The notes beneath the pieces are model-generated. The model saw nothing but the letters and a program-made list of their open reading frames with translations, made no database searches and was not told the DNA's origin. Positions 8,635 to 19,044 of a stretch of DNA of 64,000 nucleotides are shown in pieces. How positions within the stretch are numbered: the stretch's first letter is position 1; every line of letters starts with the position of its first letter. The DNA lies in contig NZ_CP029378.1 of assembly GCF_003268675.1 (NCBI RefSeq), forward strand, positions 1,178,001-1,242,000, written 5' to 3'. The position numbers and the translations under genes were made by a program. This DNA is from Streptomyces bacillaris (GTDB lineage: Bacteria; Actinomycetota; Actinomycetes; Streptomycetales; Streptomycetaceae).

Positions 8635-10845
8635 ATGAGACGCGTCGTCGCCTGTCTGGTGGCTCTGCTGGTGATGGCCGGAGGGCCGTTCCTCACCGGC
8701 ACCGCCTCGGCCGCCGTACCGCCCAAGGCCCCACCGCTGACCACCCCGTGGACCGACCAGGTGTCCACCACCAACCCTCTGCCGGACTATCCGCGGCCGC
8801 AGATGACGCGGCGGGACTGGCAGTCCCTCAACGGCGAGTGGGAGTTCCTCAACCCGCCGGCCGACGGCGCGGGCAACGTCGACCGCAACGCGGCACCGCC
8901 CTTCGGGCAGACCCTCCCCGAGCGGATACTCGTGCCCTACCCGGTGGAGTCGGCGCTCTCCGGCATCATGCGCAACGACAACCGCGACCTGATGTTCTAC
9001 AAGCGCGTCTTCACCGTCCCGCAGAGTTGGGCCGGACAGCGCGTCCAACTGCACTTCGGTGCGGTGGACTACGAGGCCACCGTCCGGGTCAACGGAACCC
9101 AGGTCACCACGCACCGGGGCGGCTACGACCGCTTCGAGGTCGACATCACCCCACAGCTGCGCGCCGGCTCCAACGAACTGATCGTGCGCGTCTACGACCC
9201 GACCGACGGACGCGGCGAGAAGCAGCCCGTCGGCAAGCAGACCAACAACCCCACGGGCATCTTCTACACGCCCAACTCCGCTATCTGGCAGACCGTCTGG
9301 CTGGAGCCGACGCCCGCCTCCTCCCTCTACTCCGTCGACATCCGCCCCGACCTGGCGACCAACACCGCCCGGGTCCGCGTCTTCACCCGCGGCAACGTCA
9401 GCGGCCACACCGTCCGCACCGAGGCGCTCTCCGGCGCCACCGTGGTCGGTGAGGCCACCGGCGGCTTCACCGAGTTCTCCGTACCCGTGCCGAACGCCCG
9501 GCGCTGGTCGCCGGACGACCCGTTCCTCTACGACCTGCGGGTCACCCTCCGTAACGCGTCCGGCGCCGCCGTCGACACCGTCACCAGCTACTTCGGGATG
9601 CGCGAGGTCGGCAAGAAGATGGTCGGCGGGGTCCTGCGGCCCACGCTGAACGGGGAGTTCGTCTTCCAGATCGGCCAGATCGGCACGCTCGACCAGGGCT
9701 ACCGGCCCGACGGCCTGTACACCGCGCCCACCGACGCGGCCCTCGCCTTCGACCTCCAGAAGCACAAGGACCTCGGCTTCAACATGGTGCGCAAGCACAT
9801 CAAGGTCGAACCGGCCCGCTGGTACTACCACGCCGACCGGCTCGGGCTGCTGGTGTGACAGGACATCCCCTCCACCCAGGCCTTCGACCAGAACCGCACC
9901 CCGGCCCGGATCGCCCAACTGGAGACCGAGGCACGGGAGATCATCGACGAGCACCGGTTCTCCCCGGCGGTCGTCTCCTACGTCCCGTTCAACGAGGGCT
10001 GGGGCGAGTGGGACCTGAACGCCACCCGGCGCATCGCGGACGAGCTGAAGAACTACGACCCGTCCCGGCTGATGAACGCCCACAGCGGCTACAACTGCTG
10101 TGTCTCCAAGGGCGATCCGGGCAACGGTGACATGATCGACTGGCATGTCTACACCGGCCCGGACGCACCGCGCCCCTCCGCCACCCGCTTCTCCGTCCTC
10201 GGTGAGTTCGGCGGCATCGGACTGCGTACGCCCGGCCACGAGTACAGCCCCGACGGCCGGTTCTTCGCCTACGAGCAGGTGTTCAGCAACGCCCAGCTCA
10301 ACGACCGCTACACCGGCATGGTCCGCGATGTGCAGCGGCTGATGACCACCAAGGGCGTCTCGGCCTACGTCTACACCGAGATCACCGACGTCGAGGGCGA
10401 GTACAACGGGCTGCTCACCTACGACCGGCGCGTCCAGAAGGTCGACACCGGCCAACTGCGCGCGGCCCACGGCGCTCTGATCGACGCCTCCCGCAACCTC
10501 AACGCCACCCCGAACCACACCCTCGGCCATGTCCGCTCCTTCCGGGTCACCACCCCCCGGGTACACCGACCGCTATCTGCGCCACGCCGACTCGGTGGCC
10601 CGCACCGACGCCCTGTCCACCGCCTCCCCCGATCTCGGCCGCCAGGACGCCTCGTACCGCACCGTGGCCGGACTCGCCGACCCGCGCTGCCTCTCCTTCG
10701 AGTCGATCCACCTGCCGGGCTCCTTCCTGCGCCACTACGACTCCGCGGTCTACATCGCCTCCGGTGACGGGGGGTCGGCTTCGACCGGCCGCAGACCCTG
10801 ACCGCCGACAGCAGTTGGTCCCTCGCCGCCCCCTGGGCTCCCTGA
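8635..10845 (+). pseudogene. secreted GH2 beta-galactosidase-like glycoside hydrolase with AbfB-like tail, broken by one stop and two frameshifts
   Basis: Reconstructed length is 736 aa. Signal peptide at residues 1-27, then a sugar-binding domain (LNGEWEF, VPYPVESALSG), an Ig-like domain and a TIM barrel. A TGA at 9856-9858 (codon 408) sits where the family has Trp (GLLV-stop-QDIPS). The frame then continues with the acid/base motif FNEGWGEW and YTEITDVEGEYNG. An extra C in the run 10553-10558 shifts frame before a C-terminal arabinose-binding (AbfB-like) domain (DRYLRHADS, LRHYDSAVYIA). A missing G in the run 10769-10774 shifts it back, ending at the TGA 10843-10845. The stopped product lacks both catalytic glutamates, so it is a pseudogene unless these are base-calling errors. 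Confidence 0.85.
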
Positions 10846-10873
10846 CCGGGGCGCCACCGGAAGAAGCGAGGAC

Positions 10874-10917
10874 CGGGCTCCGTGCGGTGCGGTGCACACC
10901 GTGCGGCACGGAGCCCG
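10874..10917. terminator. terminator after GH2 gene
   Basis: Perfect 12-bp inverted repeat (10874-10885 with 10906-10917). It is followed by a 14-bp direct repeat (10911-10924 and 10932-10945) with 21-bp period, of unknown meaning. Confidence 0.6.
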
Positions 10918-10996
10918 TACCTCTGCGGACCGAGCCCGTACCTCTTCGGGACCGCGGCGGGACGGCGGCCGGGGAAGCTGCCTAGAATCCGCGATC

Positions 10997-11728
10997 ATGA
11001 CCACTGAAACGGTTCAGCACGAGCCCTCCGCCCCCGGCGGCCCCGCGCTCTTCGACACCATGTCCACCATGCGCGCCATGCGCCGCCTCAAGCCGGACGC
11101 CATCCCGGACGAGACGATCGACCAGCTCGTACAGGCCGCCGTCTGGGGTCCCAGCGGCGGCAACATGCAGTGTTACGAGTACGTCGTGGTCACCGACCGC
11201 GAGGTGATGGCCCGGCTGGCGCCGCTGTGGAAGCGGTGCGTCGACTCGTATCTGGCGACGACCGGGAAGTACGCGCCGAAGGGCATGGACGAGGCGGCGT
11301 ACGGCCGGATGGTCGCCGCGATCGAGTACCAGCGCGACCATTTCGCGGAAACACCGGTCCTGGTCATCCCGTGCTACCGCTTCCCGGAGCCCCGGCTCGA
11401 CGAGGAGGGGCTGATCGCCTCCGCGCAGGCGCTCGGACCGGAGGCGACCGAGCGGATGATGACCTCTCAGGCCCGGTTCCAGGCGCTGGCGGAGGGGTCC
11501 TGCGTCTACCCGGGCGTCCAGAACCTGCTGCTCGCGGCGCGGGGCCTGGGGCTCGCGGCGAACATCACCATCTGGCACCTGTTCCTGGAGGAGGAGTGGA
11601 AGCGGGAGCTGGGCATCCCGGACGACATGGCGACGTTCGCCGCCATTCCGGTGGGCCTGCCGGTGGGCAACTTCGGGCCGGTGCGGCGCCGTCCGGTGGC
11701 GGAGGTCGTCCACCGCGACCGCTGGTAG
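10997..11728 (+). CDS. nitroreductase family protein
   Basis: 243 aa flavin-dependent oxidoreductase. It has the N-terminal MRRLKPDAIPDETI and the FMN-phosphate-binding WGPSGGNMQ segment, a central YPGVQNLLLAARGLGL helix and a C-terminal AAIPVGLPVGNFGPVRRRP typical of NAD(P)H:FMN nitroreductases. ATG at 10997. Likely cytosolic, reducing nitro or quinone compounds with NAD(P)H; substrate unknown. It stands alone between two exported-enzyme genes with terminators on both sides. Confidence 0.87.
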   Translation: MTTETVQHEPSAPGGPALFDTMSTMRAMRRLKPDAIPDETIDQLVQAAVWGPSGGNMQCYEYVVVTDREVMARLAPLWKRCVDSYLATTGKYAPKGMDEAAYGRMVAAIEYQRDHFAETPVLVIPCYRFPEPRLDEEGLIASAQALGPEATERMMTSQARFQALAEGSCVYPGVQNLLLAARGLGLAANITIWHLFLEEEWKRELGIPDDMATFAAIPVGLPVGNFGPVRRRPVAEVVHRDRW

Positions 11729-11759
11729 CCGAGGCGGGGCCGATCAGCCCATGACACCC

Positions 11760-11792
11760 CCTGTCGGGTGATACGCCCCGTCACCCGACAGG
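11760..11792. terminator. terminator after nitroreductase
   Basis: Perfect 12-bp inverted repeat (11760-11771 with 11781-11792), 9-nt loop. Confidence 0.7.
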
Positions 11793-11976
11793 CCCTAATT
11801 TCCCGTCAACTCCGTTGTCCGTCAAGCGAGTTGTTCGACACGCCGCAATCCTGGCGTCATTGTCATGCCCCTCTCAGCTGGTTAGCCTGGGGGCGCTCGC
11901 AGCCCCTCGGCCCCGCACACCCGGACCGAGGGCTTCTCTCTTCCCACCCCGGATGTCCCACAGAGCAGGAGCACCC

Positions 11977-13529
11977 ATGCCCAGCAGCCCCCTCGCCCGC
12001 ACCCGGGCCCGCGCGTCCGTCCTGGCGGCCCTCACGGTCTCCGCCCTGGTGGCCACCGGCCAGCCCGCGACCGCCGCCCCGGACCGGGGCGCCGCCGACC
12101 CGCTGAACCGTGCCTTCGACCGGGCGGCACAGGAGTACGGCGTACCGCGCGACTTGCTGGCCGCCGTCGGCTACGGCGAGAGCCGGCTCGACGGCCACGC
12201 GGGGCAGCCCAGCCAGGCGAACGGCTACGGCGTGATGCACCTGGCCAGCAACCCGGAGAACCGCTCACTGGAGAAGGCCGCCGCGCTGACCGGCGAGCCG
12301 GCCGACAAGCTGCGCCGGGACACCGCGGCCAACATCCTCGGCGGCGCCGCCGTCCTGCGCGACCACGCCGACCGCCTCGGCCTGGACCGTGCGGAGCGGA
12401 GCGACGTGAACGCCTGGTACCCGGCGGTCGCCCGGTACAGCGAGGCGGAGGGCCCGGCGGCGGCGCTCTACGCGGACACGGTCTTCACGTTCCTCGCGGA
12501 GGGCCTGGACGCCACCGCGCCCGGCGGCGAGAAGGTGCGGGTGCCCTCCCGCCCGGTCGCCCCGGAGAAGGACGAGGTGCCGTCCGCCGGAATCTACGCG
12601 CAGAGCCCCGACTACCCCACGGCCCGCTGGGTCGCCGCGTACTCGGGGAACTACGTCGTCGGCCGCAAGGCCGCCATCGACAAGGTGGTCATCCACACCA
12701 CGCAGGGCTCGTACGCCGGTTCCATCAGCTGGTACCAGAACCCGGCGTCGAAGGTCAGCGCGCACTACACGATCCGCTCCTCGGACGGCGAGGTCACCCA
12801 GTCGGTCCTGGAGAAGGACACCGCCTGGCACGCGGGCAGCGTCAACTCCTCGTCCGTGGGGATCGAGCACGAGGGGTACGTCGACAACCCGGCCTGGTAC
12901 ACGGAGGCGATGTACCGCTCCTCCGCCGCCCTCACCAAGCACCTGGCCGCGCGGTACAACATCCCGAAGACCCGGTCGCACATCATCGGCCACAGCGAGG
13001 CCCCCGGCGCCACCCACACCGACCCCGGGCCCAACTGGAACTGGAACTACTACATGCAGCTGATCGGGGGACCCCCGGCACCCCCGGTGACGGCCTGACC
13101 TTCCCCTCGTACACCCTCCAGCAGTCCGGCTCCACCGGCCCGCAGGTGAAGGCGATCCAGCAGCTGCTCAACGCCCAGGGGTACGCGGCCGGCACCGCCG
13201 ACGGCGTCTTCGGCCCGGCCACCAAGAGCGCCACCCAGGCGTTCCAGCGCGCCCGTTCGCTGACCGCCGACGGGGCGGTGGGCCCGAAGACCTGGACGGC
13301 CCTCCTCTCGGCCGGCACCACCCCGGCCCTCTCCCGGGGCAGCTCCGGCGACGCCGTCAAGCGCCTCCAGCGCGCCCTGACGGCCGCGCTCGGCACCACG
13401 GTCAACGCCGACGGCAGCTTCGGCCCGGCCACGGAGACCGCCGTACGCACCTACCAGAGCAGCCGCGGCCTGGGCGTCGACGGCAAGGTCGGCCCGGCGA
13501 CCTGGGGAGCGCTGCAGGCGGGGCGCTGA
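11977..13529 (+). pseudogene. secreted N-acetylmuramoyl-L-alanine amidase with two peptidoglycan-binding repeats, single frameshift
   Basis: Reconstructed 517 aa cell-wall hydrolase. ATG 11977 with AGGAG upstream; signal peptide ends near ATAAP. An N-terminal lysozyme-like segment (EYGVPRDLLAAVGYGESRLD) is followed by an Amidase_2 domain with zinc ligands (VIHTTQGS, GHSEAPGATHTDPG) and catalytic surroundings (VGIEHEG). After LIGG the frame is lost at a five-G run (13066-13070); adding one G restores TPGTPGDGLTFPS and two PG_binding_1 repeats (KAIQQLLNAQGYAAGTADG, VKRLQRALTAALG). Without the correction the protein stops at 13098 with the catalytic domain intact but no wall-binding tail. It could be an assembly error or a true truncation. 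Confidence 0.82.
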
Positions 13530-13550
13530 TCGACGGCAGGAACGACAGCC

Positions 13551-13581
13551 GACCCCCGGGGCCTCCGCGGCTCCGGGGGTC
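13551..13581. terminator. bidirectional terminator
   Basis: Inverted repeat GACCCCCGG (13551-13559) / CCGGGGGTC (13573-13581) between convergent amidase and xdhC genes. Confidence 0.65.
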
Positions 13582-13600
13582 AGCTGATTCCGCGGCGTGT

Positions 13601-14743
13601 TCAGGCCACCGAAGCCAGCGGCTGCCCGCTGTTGTCGTGGTGGATGGGGGTGTGGGCGCCGGTGAGCGGGGCGCCGCTGCCGCCGCGGCGGACCGCGACG
13701 ATCTCGGCGGCGATGGAGAGGGCGGTCTCCTCCGGCGTACGGGCTCCGAGGTCGAGGCCGATCGGGGAGTGCAGGCGGACCAGTTCGCGGTCGGTGAGGC
13801 CGACCTCGCGCAGGCGGTCGTTGCGCTGGAGGTGGGTGCGGCGGGAGCCCATCGCGCCGACGTAGGCGACCGGGAGGCGGAGGGCGGCCTCCAGTAGGGG
13901 GACGTCGAACTTGGCGTCGTGGGTGAGGACGCAGAGCACCGTACGGGCGTCGGTGGCGGTTCCCGCGAGGTAGCGGTGGGGCCACTCGACGACGACCTCG
14001 TCGGCCTCGGGGAAGCGGGCGGCGGTGGCGAAGACCGGGCGGGCGTCGCAGACGGTGACCCGGTAGCCGAGGAACTTCCCGGCCCGCACCAGGGCGGCGG
14101 CGAAGTCGATGGCGCCGAAGACGATCATGCGGGGCGGGGGCACGCTGGCCTCGACCAGCAGCTGGATGGGGCGGCCGCAGCGGGAGCCCCGCTCGCCGAT
14201 GGTGAGCGGCCCGGTGCGGCCCGCGTCCAGGAGGGCGCGGGTCTCGGCGGCGGCGGTCCGGTCCAGCGCCGGGTGGCCGCCGAGCCCGCCCTCGTAACTC
14301 CCGTCGGGGCGGACCAAGAGCGGGAGCCCGAGCAGTTCCCCGGGCCCGTCCGTGACCCGGGCCAGGGCGGTCGCCGCCCCCTCGGCGGCGGCCGCGAGGG
14401 CCGCGGCGAACACCGGGCGGGCGGGGTCCTCCGCCCGGACCGGTGTGACCAGGATGTCGATGACGCCGCCGCAGGTCAGGCCGACCGCGAAGGCGTCCTC
14501 GTCGCTGTAGCCGAAGCGCTCGCGAACGGATGCGCCGTCCTCCAGGGCCTGTTGGCACAGCTCGTAGACCGCGCCCTCCACACAGCCGCCGGAGACCGAG
14601 CCGATGGCCGTACCGTCACGGTCGACGGCGAGGGCGGCTCCCGGCTGCCGGGGCGCGCTGCCGCCGACCGCCACCACGGTGGCGACGGCGAACTCGCGTC
14701 CCTGCGAGACCCACCGGTTCAGCTCCTCGGCGATGTCCAGCAT
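13601..14743 (-). CDS. xdhC: XdhC family protein (xanthine dehydrogenase maturation)
   Basis: 380 aa. XdhC-type chaperones bind the molybdenum cofactor, promote its sulfuration and insert it into xanthine dehydrogenase. The N-terminal XdhC/CoxI domain (FAVATVVAVGGSAPRQPGAA, SVSGGCVEGAV) is followed by the C-terminal Rossmann domain (RMIVFGAIDFAAALVRAG; AYVGAMGSRRTH). ATG at 14743, 42 bp after the permease stop on the same strand. As the last gene of the leftward xanthine-catabolism set, its role as the dedicated maturation factor is well supported by context. Confidence 0.9.
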   Translation of the reverse strand: MLDIAEELNRWVSQGREFAVATVVAVGGSAPRQPGAALAVDRDGTAIGSVSGGCVEGAVYELCQQALEDGASVRERFGYSDEDAFAVGLTCGGVIDILVTPVRAEDPARPVFAAALAAAAEGAATALARVTDGPGELLGLPLLVRPDGSYEGGLGGHPALDRTAAAETRALLDAGRTGPLTIGERGSRCGRPIQLLVEASVPPPRMIVFGAIDFAAALVRAGKFLGYRVTVCDARPVFATAARFPEADEVVVEWPHRYLAGTATDARTVLCVLTHDAKFDVPLLEAALRLPVAYVGAMGSRRTHLQRNDRLREVGLTDRELVRLHSPIGLDLGARTPEETALSIAAEIVAVRRGGSGAPLTGAHTPIHHDNSGQPLASVA

Positions 14744-14785
14744 GGCGTCTCTCCTTTGGATGAGGGAGGGGGTGGTCGGCCGGCG

Positions 14786-16243
14786 TCAGTGGACGCCGAG
14801 CCAGCTCTCGATCGGGTTGAGGGCGAAGAAGACGAGGAAGATCACCGTCAGCCCCCACATGAAGGCCCCGACCTCGCGGGCCCGGCCCTGGGCGAGCTTG
14901 ATGGCGGAGTAGGCGATGACACCCGCGGCGACACCGGTGGTGATGGTGTACGTGAAGGGCATCAGGACCACGGTCAGGAAGACCGGGATGGCGACGGAGC
15001 GGTCGCCCCAGTCGACGTGCCGGGCGTTCTGCATCATCATCGCGCCGATGACGACGAGGGCGGCGGAGGCCACCTCGGTCGGCACGATCGCGGTGAGCGG
15101 GGTGAAGAAGAGGCAGGCGGCGAAGAAGAGACCGGTGACGACGGAGGCGAACCCGGTCCGGGCCCCCTCACCGACCCCGGTGGCCGACTCGACGAAGACC
15201 GTCTGGCCGGAGCCCGAGGCGACACCGCCGATGACACCGCCGGCGCCGTCGACGAACAGCGCCTTCGACAGGCCCGGCATCCGGCCCTTGTCGTCGGCGA
15301 GCTTGGCCTCGGTGCCGACGCCGATGATGGTGGCCATGGCGTCGAAGAAGCCGGCCAGCACCAGGGTGAAGACGATCATGCCGACGGTCATCACCCCGAC
15401 GTCGCCCCAGCCGCCGAACTCCACGTTCCCGAAGAGCGAGAAGTCGGGCATGGCGACCGCGCTGCCGTCGAGGGCGGGCGGGCCGCTGCTCCAGGCCTTG
15501 GCGTCGATGTCGGCGATCGCGTTGACGACGATGGCGACCAGGGTGCCGACGATGATGCCGATCAGGATCGCGCCGGGGATGTTGCGCGCCTGGAGCATGA
15601 AGATGAGGAGCAGGGTCACGCAGAAGATCAGGACGGGCCAGCCGGCGAGTTCACCGGCCGGGCCGAGGGAGACGGGGGTGGCCGTGCCCTGGTGGACGAA
15701 GCCGGCCTTGTAGAGGCCGATGAGGGCGATGAAGAGCCCGATGCCCATGGTGATGCCGTGCTTCAGCGCGAGCGGGATCGCGTTCATGATCATCTCGCGG
15801 AGGCCGGTGACCACCAGGAGACAGATCACCACACCGTAGATCACACACATGCCCATGGCCTGCGGCCAGGTCATGTTGGGCGCGACCTGCGAGGCGAGCA
15901 CACCGGAGACGCTGAGCCCGGCGGCCAGCGCGAGGGGCACCTTGCCGACGAAGCCCATGAGCAGGGTCGTCGCGGCCGCGGCGAAGGCGGTCGCGGTGAT
16001 CAGGCCGCTCTGGCCGAGGAGGTTGCCGTTGACGTCCTCCCCGCCGAGGATCAGCGGGTTGAGCAGGAGGATGTACGCCATGGCCATGAAGGTCGTGACG
16101 CCGCCGCGTACCTCGCGCGCGAGCGTGGAGCCTCGTTCGGATATGTGGAAGTACCGGTCGAGCCATGATCTTCCGGCGGGCACGCGCGAGCCGGGGCCCG
16201 CGGCCTCCGCGCTGGTCTTCGGTTCCACTGACTGCTGGGTCAT
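14786..16243 (-). CDS. NCS2 family purine permease (xanthine/hypoxanthine/guanine)
   Basis: 485 aa multi-spanning membrane protein of the AzgA/PbuG branch of NCS2. Visible markers are DRYFHISERGST at the N-terminus, REVRGGVTTFMAMAYILLLNP in the first helix (characteristic of the AzgA-like branch), and the substrate-site region TVFVESATGVGEGARTG. ATG at 16243 has GGGAG 11 bp upstream. It lies between the xanthine dehydrogenase genes and xdhC, so import of xanthine, hypoxanthine or guanine to feed the dehydrogenase is the likely role. Substrate specificity within purines is inferred from family and context. Confidence 0.88.
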   Translation of the reverse strand: MTQQSVEPKTSAEAAGPGSRVPAGRSWLDRYFHISERGSTLAREVRGGVTTFMAMAYILLLNPLILGGEDVNGNLLGQSGLITATAFAAAATTLLMGFVGKVPLALAAGLSVSGVLASQVAPNMTWPQAMGMCVIYGVVICLLVVTGLREMIMNAIPLALKHGITMGIGLFIALIGLYKAGFVHQGTATPVSLGPAGELAGWPVLIFCVTLLLIFMLQARNIPGAILIGIIVGTLVAIVVNAIADIDAKAWSSGPPALDGSAVAMPDFSLFGNVEFGGWGDVGVMTVGMIVFTLVLAGFFDAMATIIGVGTEAKLADDKGRMPGLSKALFVDGAGGVIGGVASGSGQTVFVESATGVGEGARTGFASVVTGLFFAACLFFTPLTAIVPTEVASAALVVIGAMMMQNARHVDWGDRSVAIPVFLTVVLMPFTYTITTGVAAGVIAYSAIKLAQGRAREVGAFMWGLTVIFLVFFALNPIESWLGVH

Positions 16244-16587
16244 GATGCCTGACTCCCAAGGTTCACAGGGGCACCCGCTTGGAGATTCCTGAATGCGGGA
16301 TTTGGGATGACTGCGACGGCTGCACGACCCGGGGACGGCCGGGACGAACTGTTGAGGCAGATACGGAGGTGCCGGTGGCACGTGTCGATCCGTGAGGCGC
16401 TGCCGGGCGCCGGTGGGTGCCGGTGCGCGGCGGAGAACCGCGAGCGGTGCGGTGCTTGGTGTCTCCGGGCGGTGCGGGGTGCGGAAAAGTGTGACGTTCT
16501 CGGCTCAGCACACCGCCCGGAGAGTCCGGGGGGGGACCGCTCAGGGGCAGCCGGGTGACGACCGGTGGGAGATCACCCGGCGGCCCG
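16244..16587. other. gap between xanthine dehydrogenase Mo subunit and permease genes
   Basis: 344 bp separate the dehydrogenase genes from the permease, so the permease probably has its own promoter. A plus-strand reading frame (16307-16558, 83 codons, six Cys) exists behind a G-rich stretch, but it has no recognisable domain and is antisense to the operon. I do not annotate it as a gene. Nothing else is clear here. Confidence 0.3.
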
Positions 16588-19044
16588 TCAGGAACTGGTG
16601 CCGGTGAGGTGCTCGGGGCGTACCGGTGTCCTGTTCAGCTCCAGCCCGGTCGCGTTCCGGATCGCCGCGAGGACGGCCGGGGTCGACGACAGGGTGGGGG
16701 CCTCGCCGATGCCGCGCAGCCCGTACGGGGCGTGCTCGTCGGCGAGTTCGAGCACGTCGACCGGGATCGTCGGCGTGTCGAGGATGGTGGGGAGGAGGTA
16801 GTCCGTGAAGGAGGGGTTGCGCACCTTCGCGGTCTTCGGGTCGACGATGATCTCCTCCATGACGGCGACGCCCATGCCCTGGAGGGTGCCGCCCTGGATC
16901 TGGCCGAGGACGGAGAGCGGGTTGAGCGCCTTGCCGACGTCCTGGGCGCAGGCCAGTTCGATGACCTTGACCAGGCCCAGCTCGGTGTCGACCTCGACGA
17001 CCGCGCGGTGGGCGGCGAAGGAGTACTGGACGTGGCCGTTGCCCTGTCCGGTACGGAGGTCGAACGCCTCGGTGGGCCGGTGGCGCCACTCCAGCTCGAT
17101 GTCGACGACCTCGTCCTCCAGCACGTCGGCCAGGTCCGCGAGGACCTCACCGCCGTCGGTGACGACCTTGCCGCCCTCCAGGAGGAGTTCGGCGGTGGCC
17201 CAGGCCGGGTGGTAGGTGCCGAACTTGGTGCGGCCCAGTTCCAGGACCTTCTCCCGTACGGCTTCGCAGGAGTTCTTGACCGCGCCGCCGGTGACGTACG
17301 TCTGGCGGGAGGCGGAGGTGGATCCGGCGGAGCCGACGCGGGTGTCGGCCGGGTGGATGGTGACCTGGTTGACGCCGAGTTCGGTCCGGGCGATCTGGGC
17401 GTGGACGGTGACGCCGCCCTGGCCGACCTCGGCCATCGCGGTGTGCACGGTGGCGACCGGTTCGCCGTTGATGACCTCCATCCGGACCCGGGCGGTGGAG
17501 TAGTCGTCGAAGCCCTCGGAGAAGCCGACGTTCTTCAGGCCGACCGCGTAGCCGATGCCCCGGACGACGCCTTCGCCGTGGGTGGTGTTGGAGAGCCCGC
17601 CGGGCAGGGCGCGGACGTCGACGGAGGTGCCGTCGGCGCCGGCCGTCAGCCACTCCTGCTCGGGCGGCAGCGGACGGGCCTTGACCCGGCGCAGCAGCTC
17701 GGCGACCGGGGCCGGGGAGTCGCAGGGCTGGCCGGTGGGCAGCAGGGTGCCCTGCTCCATGGCGTTGATCTGCCGGAACTCCACCGGGTCCATGCCGAGC
17801 TTCGCGGCCAGCTTGTCCATCTGCGCCTCGTAGGCGAAGCAGGCCTGGACCGCGCCGAAGCCGCGCATCGCGCCGCAGGGCGGGTTGTTGGTGTAGAGGG
17901 CGATCGCCTCGATGTCGACGTCCTCGATCTTGTACGGGCCGACCGAGAGCGAGGAGGCGTTGCCGACGACGGCCGGGGAGGCGGAGGCGTAGGCCCCGCC
18001 GTCCAGGACGATCCGGCACTTCATGTGCGTGAGCTTGCCGTCCTTGGTGGCGCCGTGCTCGTAGGTGAGCTTCGCCGGGTGCCGGTGGACGTGGCCGAAG
18101 AAGGACTCGAACCGGTTGTAGACGATCTTGACCGGCTTGCCGGTGCGGAGCGCCAGCAGGCAGGCGTGGATCTGCATCGAGATGTCCTCGCGGCCGCCGA
18201 AGGCCCCGCCGACGCCGGAGAGCGTCATGCGGACCTTGTCCTCGGGGAGGCCGAGGACGGGGGCGATCTGCTTGAGGTCGGAGTGCAGCCACTGGGTGGC
18301 GACGTACAGCTCGACCCCGCCGTCCTCGGAGGGCACGGCGAGACCGGACTCGGGGCCGAGGAAGGCCTGGTCCTGCATCCCGAAGACGTACTCGCCCTTG
18401 ACGATGACGTCGGCGCGCTTGGCGGCCTCGTCGGCGTCGCCCCGGAAGATCGGCTGGCGGTGGACGATGTTGGGGTGCGGGACGTGGCCGATGTGGTGGT
18501 CGTCGCGGCCCTCGTGGATGAGCGGGGCGTCGGGCGCGGTGGCCGAGGCCTCGTCGGTGACGAGCGGCAGCTCCCGGTACTCGATCTTGATCTTCGCGGC
18601 GGCGCGGCGGGCCGTCTCCGGGTGGTCGGCGGCCACGAGGGCGACCGGCTCACCGTGGTGGCGGACCTTGCCGTGGGCGAGGACGGGGGTGTCCTGGATC
18701 TCCAGGCCGTAGTTCTTCATCTCGGCCGGGAGGTCGTCGTAGGTCAGCACCGCGTGGACACCGGAGGTGGCCAGCGCCTCGGAGGTGTCGATGGAGACGA
18801 TCTCGGCGTGGGCGACGGTGGAGCGCAGCGTCTGGCCCCAGAGCATGTCCTCGTGCCACATGTCGGAGGAGTACGCGAACTCGCCGGTGACCTTGAGGGT
18901 GCCGTCGGGGCGGAGCGTGGACTCGCCGATGCCGCCCTTGGTGGGCGAACCCTGGGTGATCTTGGTGGGCGTTCCGGCCGGTACGGTCTGGGCCCTGGGT
19001 GCCGTGGCTCCGGGGCGTGCCGTGGCTTCGGGGTGCGTCGTCAT
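16588..19044 (-). CDS. xanthine dehydrogenase molybdopterin-binding subunit
   Basis: 818 aa large subunit of a three-subunit xanthine dehydrogenase. It carries the Mo-pterin site and oxidises hypoxanthine/xanthine to urate with water as oxygen donor. Key motifs are GVGGAFGGRED (Moco contact), NNPPCGAMRGFGA (substrate Arg region), TSASRQTYVTGGA and, near the C-terminus, LRGIGEAPTLSST with the catalytic Glu. Length is normal for a bacterial Mo subunit. The ATG at 19044 overlaps the Fe-S subunit stop (ATGA), giving coupled translation. About 345 bp separate it from the downstream permease. Confidence 0.93.
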   Translation of the reverse strand: MTTHPEATARPGATAPRAQTVPAGTPTKITQGSPTKGGIGESTLRPDGTLKVTGEFAYSSDMWHEDMLWGQTLRSTVAHAEIVSIDTSEALATSGVHAVLTYDDLPAEMKNYGLEIQDTPVLAHGKVRHHGEPVALVAADHPETARRAAAKIKIEYRELPLVTDEASATAPDAPLIHEGRDDHHIGHVPHPNIVHRQPIFRGDADEAAKRADVIVKGEYVFGMQDQAFLGPESGLAVPSEDGGVELYVATQWLHSDLKQIAPVLGLPEDKVRMTLSGVGGAFGGREDISMQIHACLLALRTGKPVKIVYNRFESFFGHVHRHPAKLTYEHGATKDGKLTHMKCRIVLDGGAYASASPAVVGNASSLSVGPYKIEDVDIEAIALYTNNPPCGAMRGFGAVQACFAYEAQMDKLAAKLGMDPVEFRQINAMEQGTLLPTGQPCDSPAPVAELLRRVKARPLPPEQEWLTAGADGTSVDVRALPGGLSNTTHGEGVVRGIGYAVGLKNVGFSEGFDDYSTARVRMEVINGEPVATVHTAMAEVGQGGVTVHAQIARTELGVNQVTIHPADTRVGSAGSTSASRQTYVTGGAVKNSCEAVREKVLELGRTKFGTYHPAWATAELLLEGGKVVTDGGEVLADLADVLEDEVVDIELEWRHRPTEAFDLRTGQGNGHVQYSFAAHRAVVEVDTELGLVKVIELACAQDVGKALNPLSVLGQIQGGTLQGMGVAVMEEIIVDPKTAKVRNPSFTDYLLPTILDTPTIPVDVLELADEHAPYGLRGIGEAPTLSSTPAVLAAIRNATGLELNRTPVRPEHLTGTSS

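Noticed and set aside
9856..9858. TGA at a Trp position as evidence of stop-codon recoding
   Set aside because: Streptomyces uses TGA as a stop, every intact gene here uses it so, and both affected genes also carry frameshifts. Decay or sequencing error is simpler.
13919..16168. Long plus-strand open frame across xdhC and the permease gene
   Set aside because: Low-complexity Gly/Asp/Glu sequence, antisense to two well-supported genes; a typical high-GC shadow frame. The same holds for many other long frames on either strand.
16307..16558. Possible Cys-rich 83-aa protein in the gap between the Mo subunit and permease genes
   Set aside because: No recognisable domain, antisense to the operon and with codon content no better than random GC-rich sequence. 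Kept only as a remark in the gap entry.
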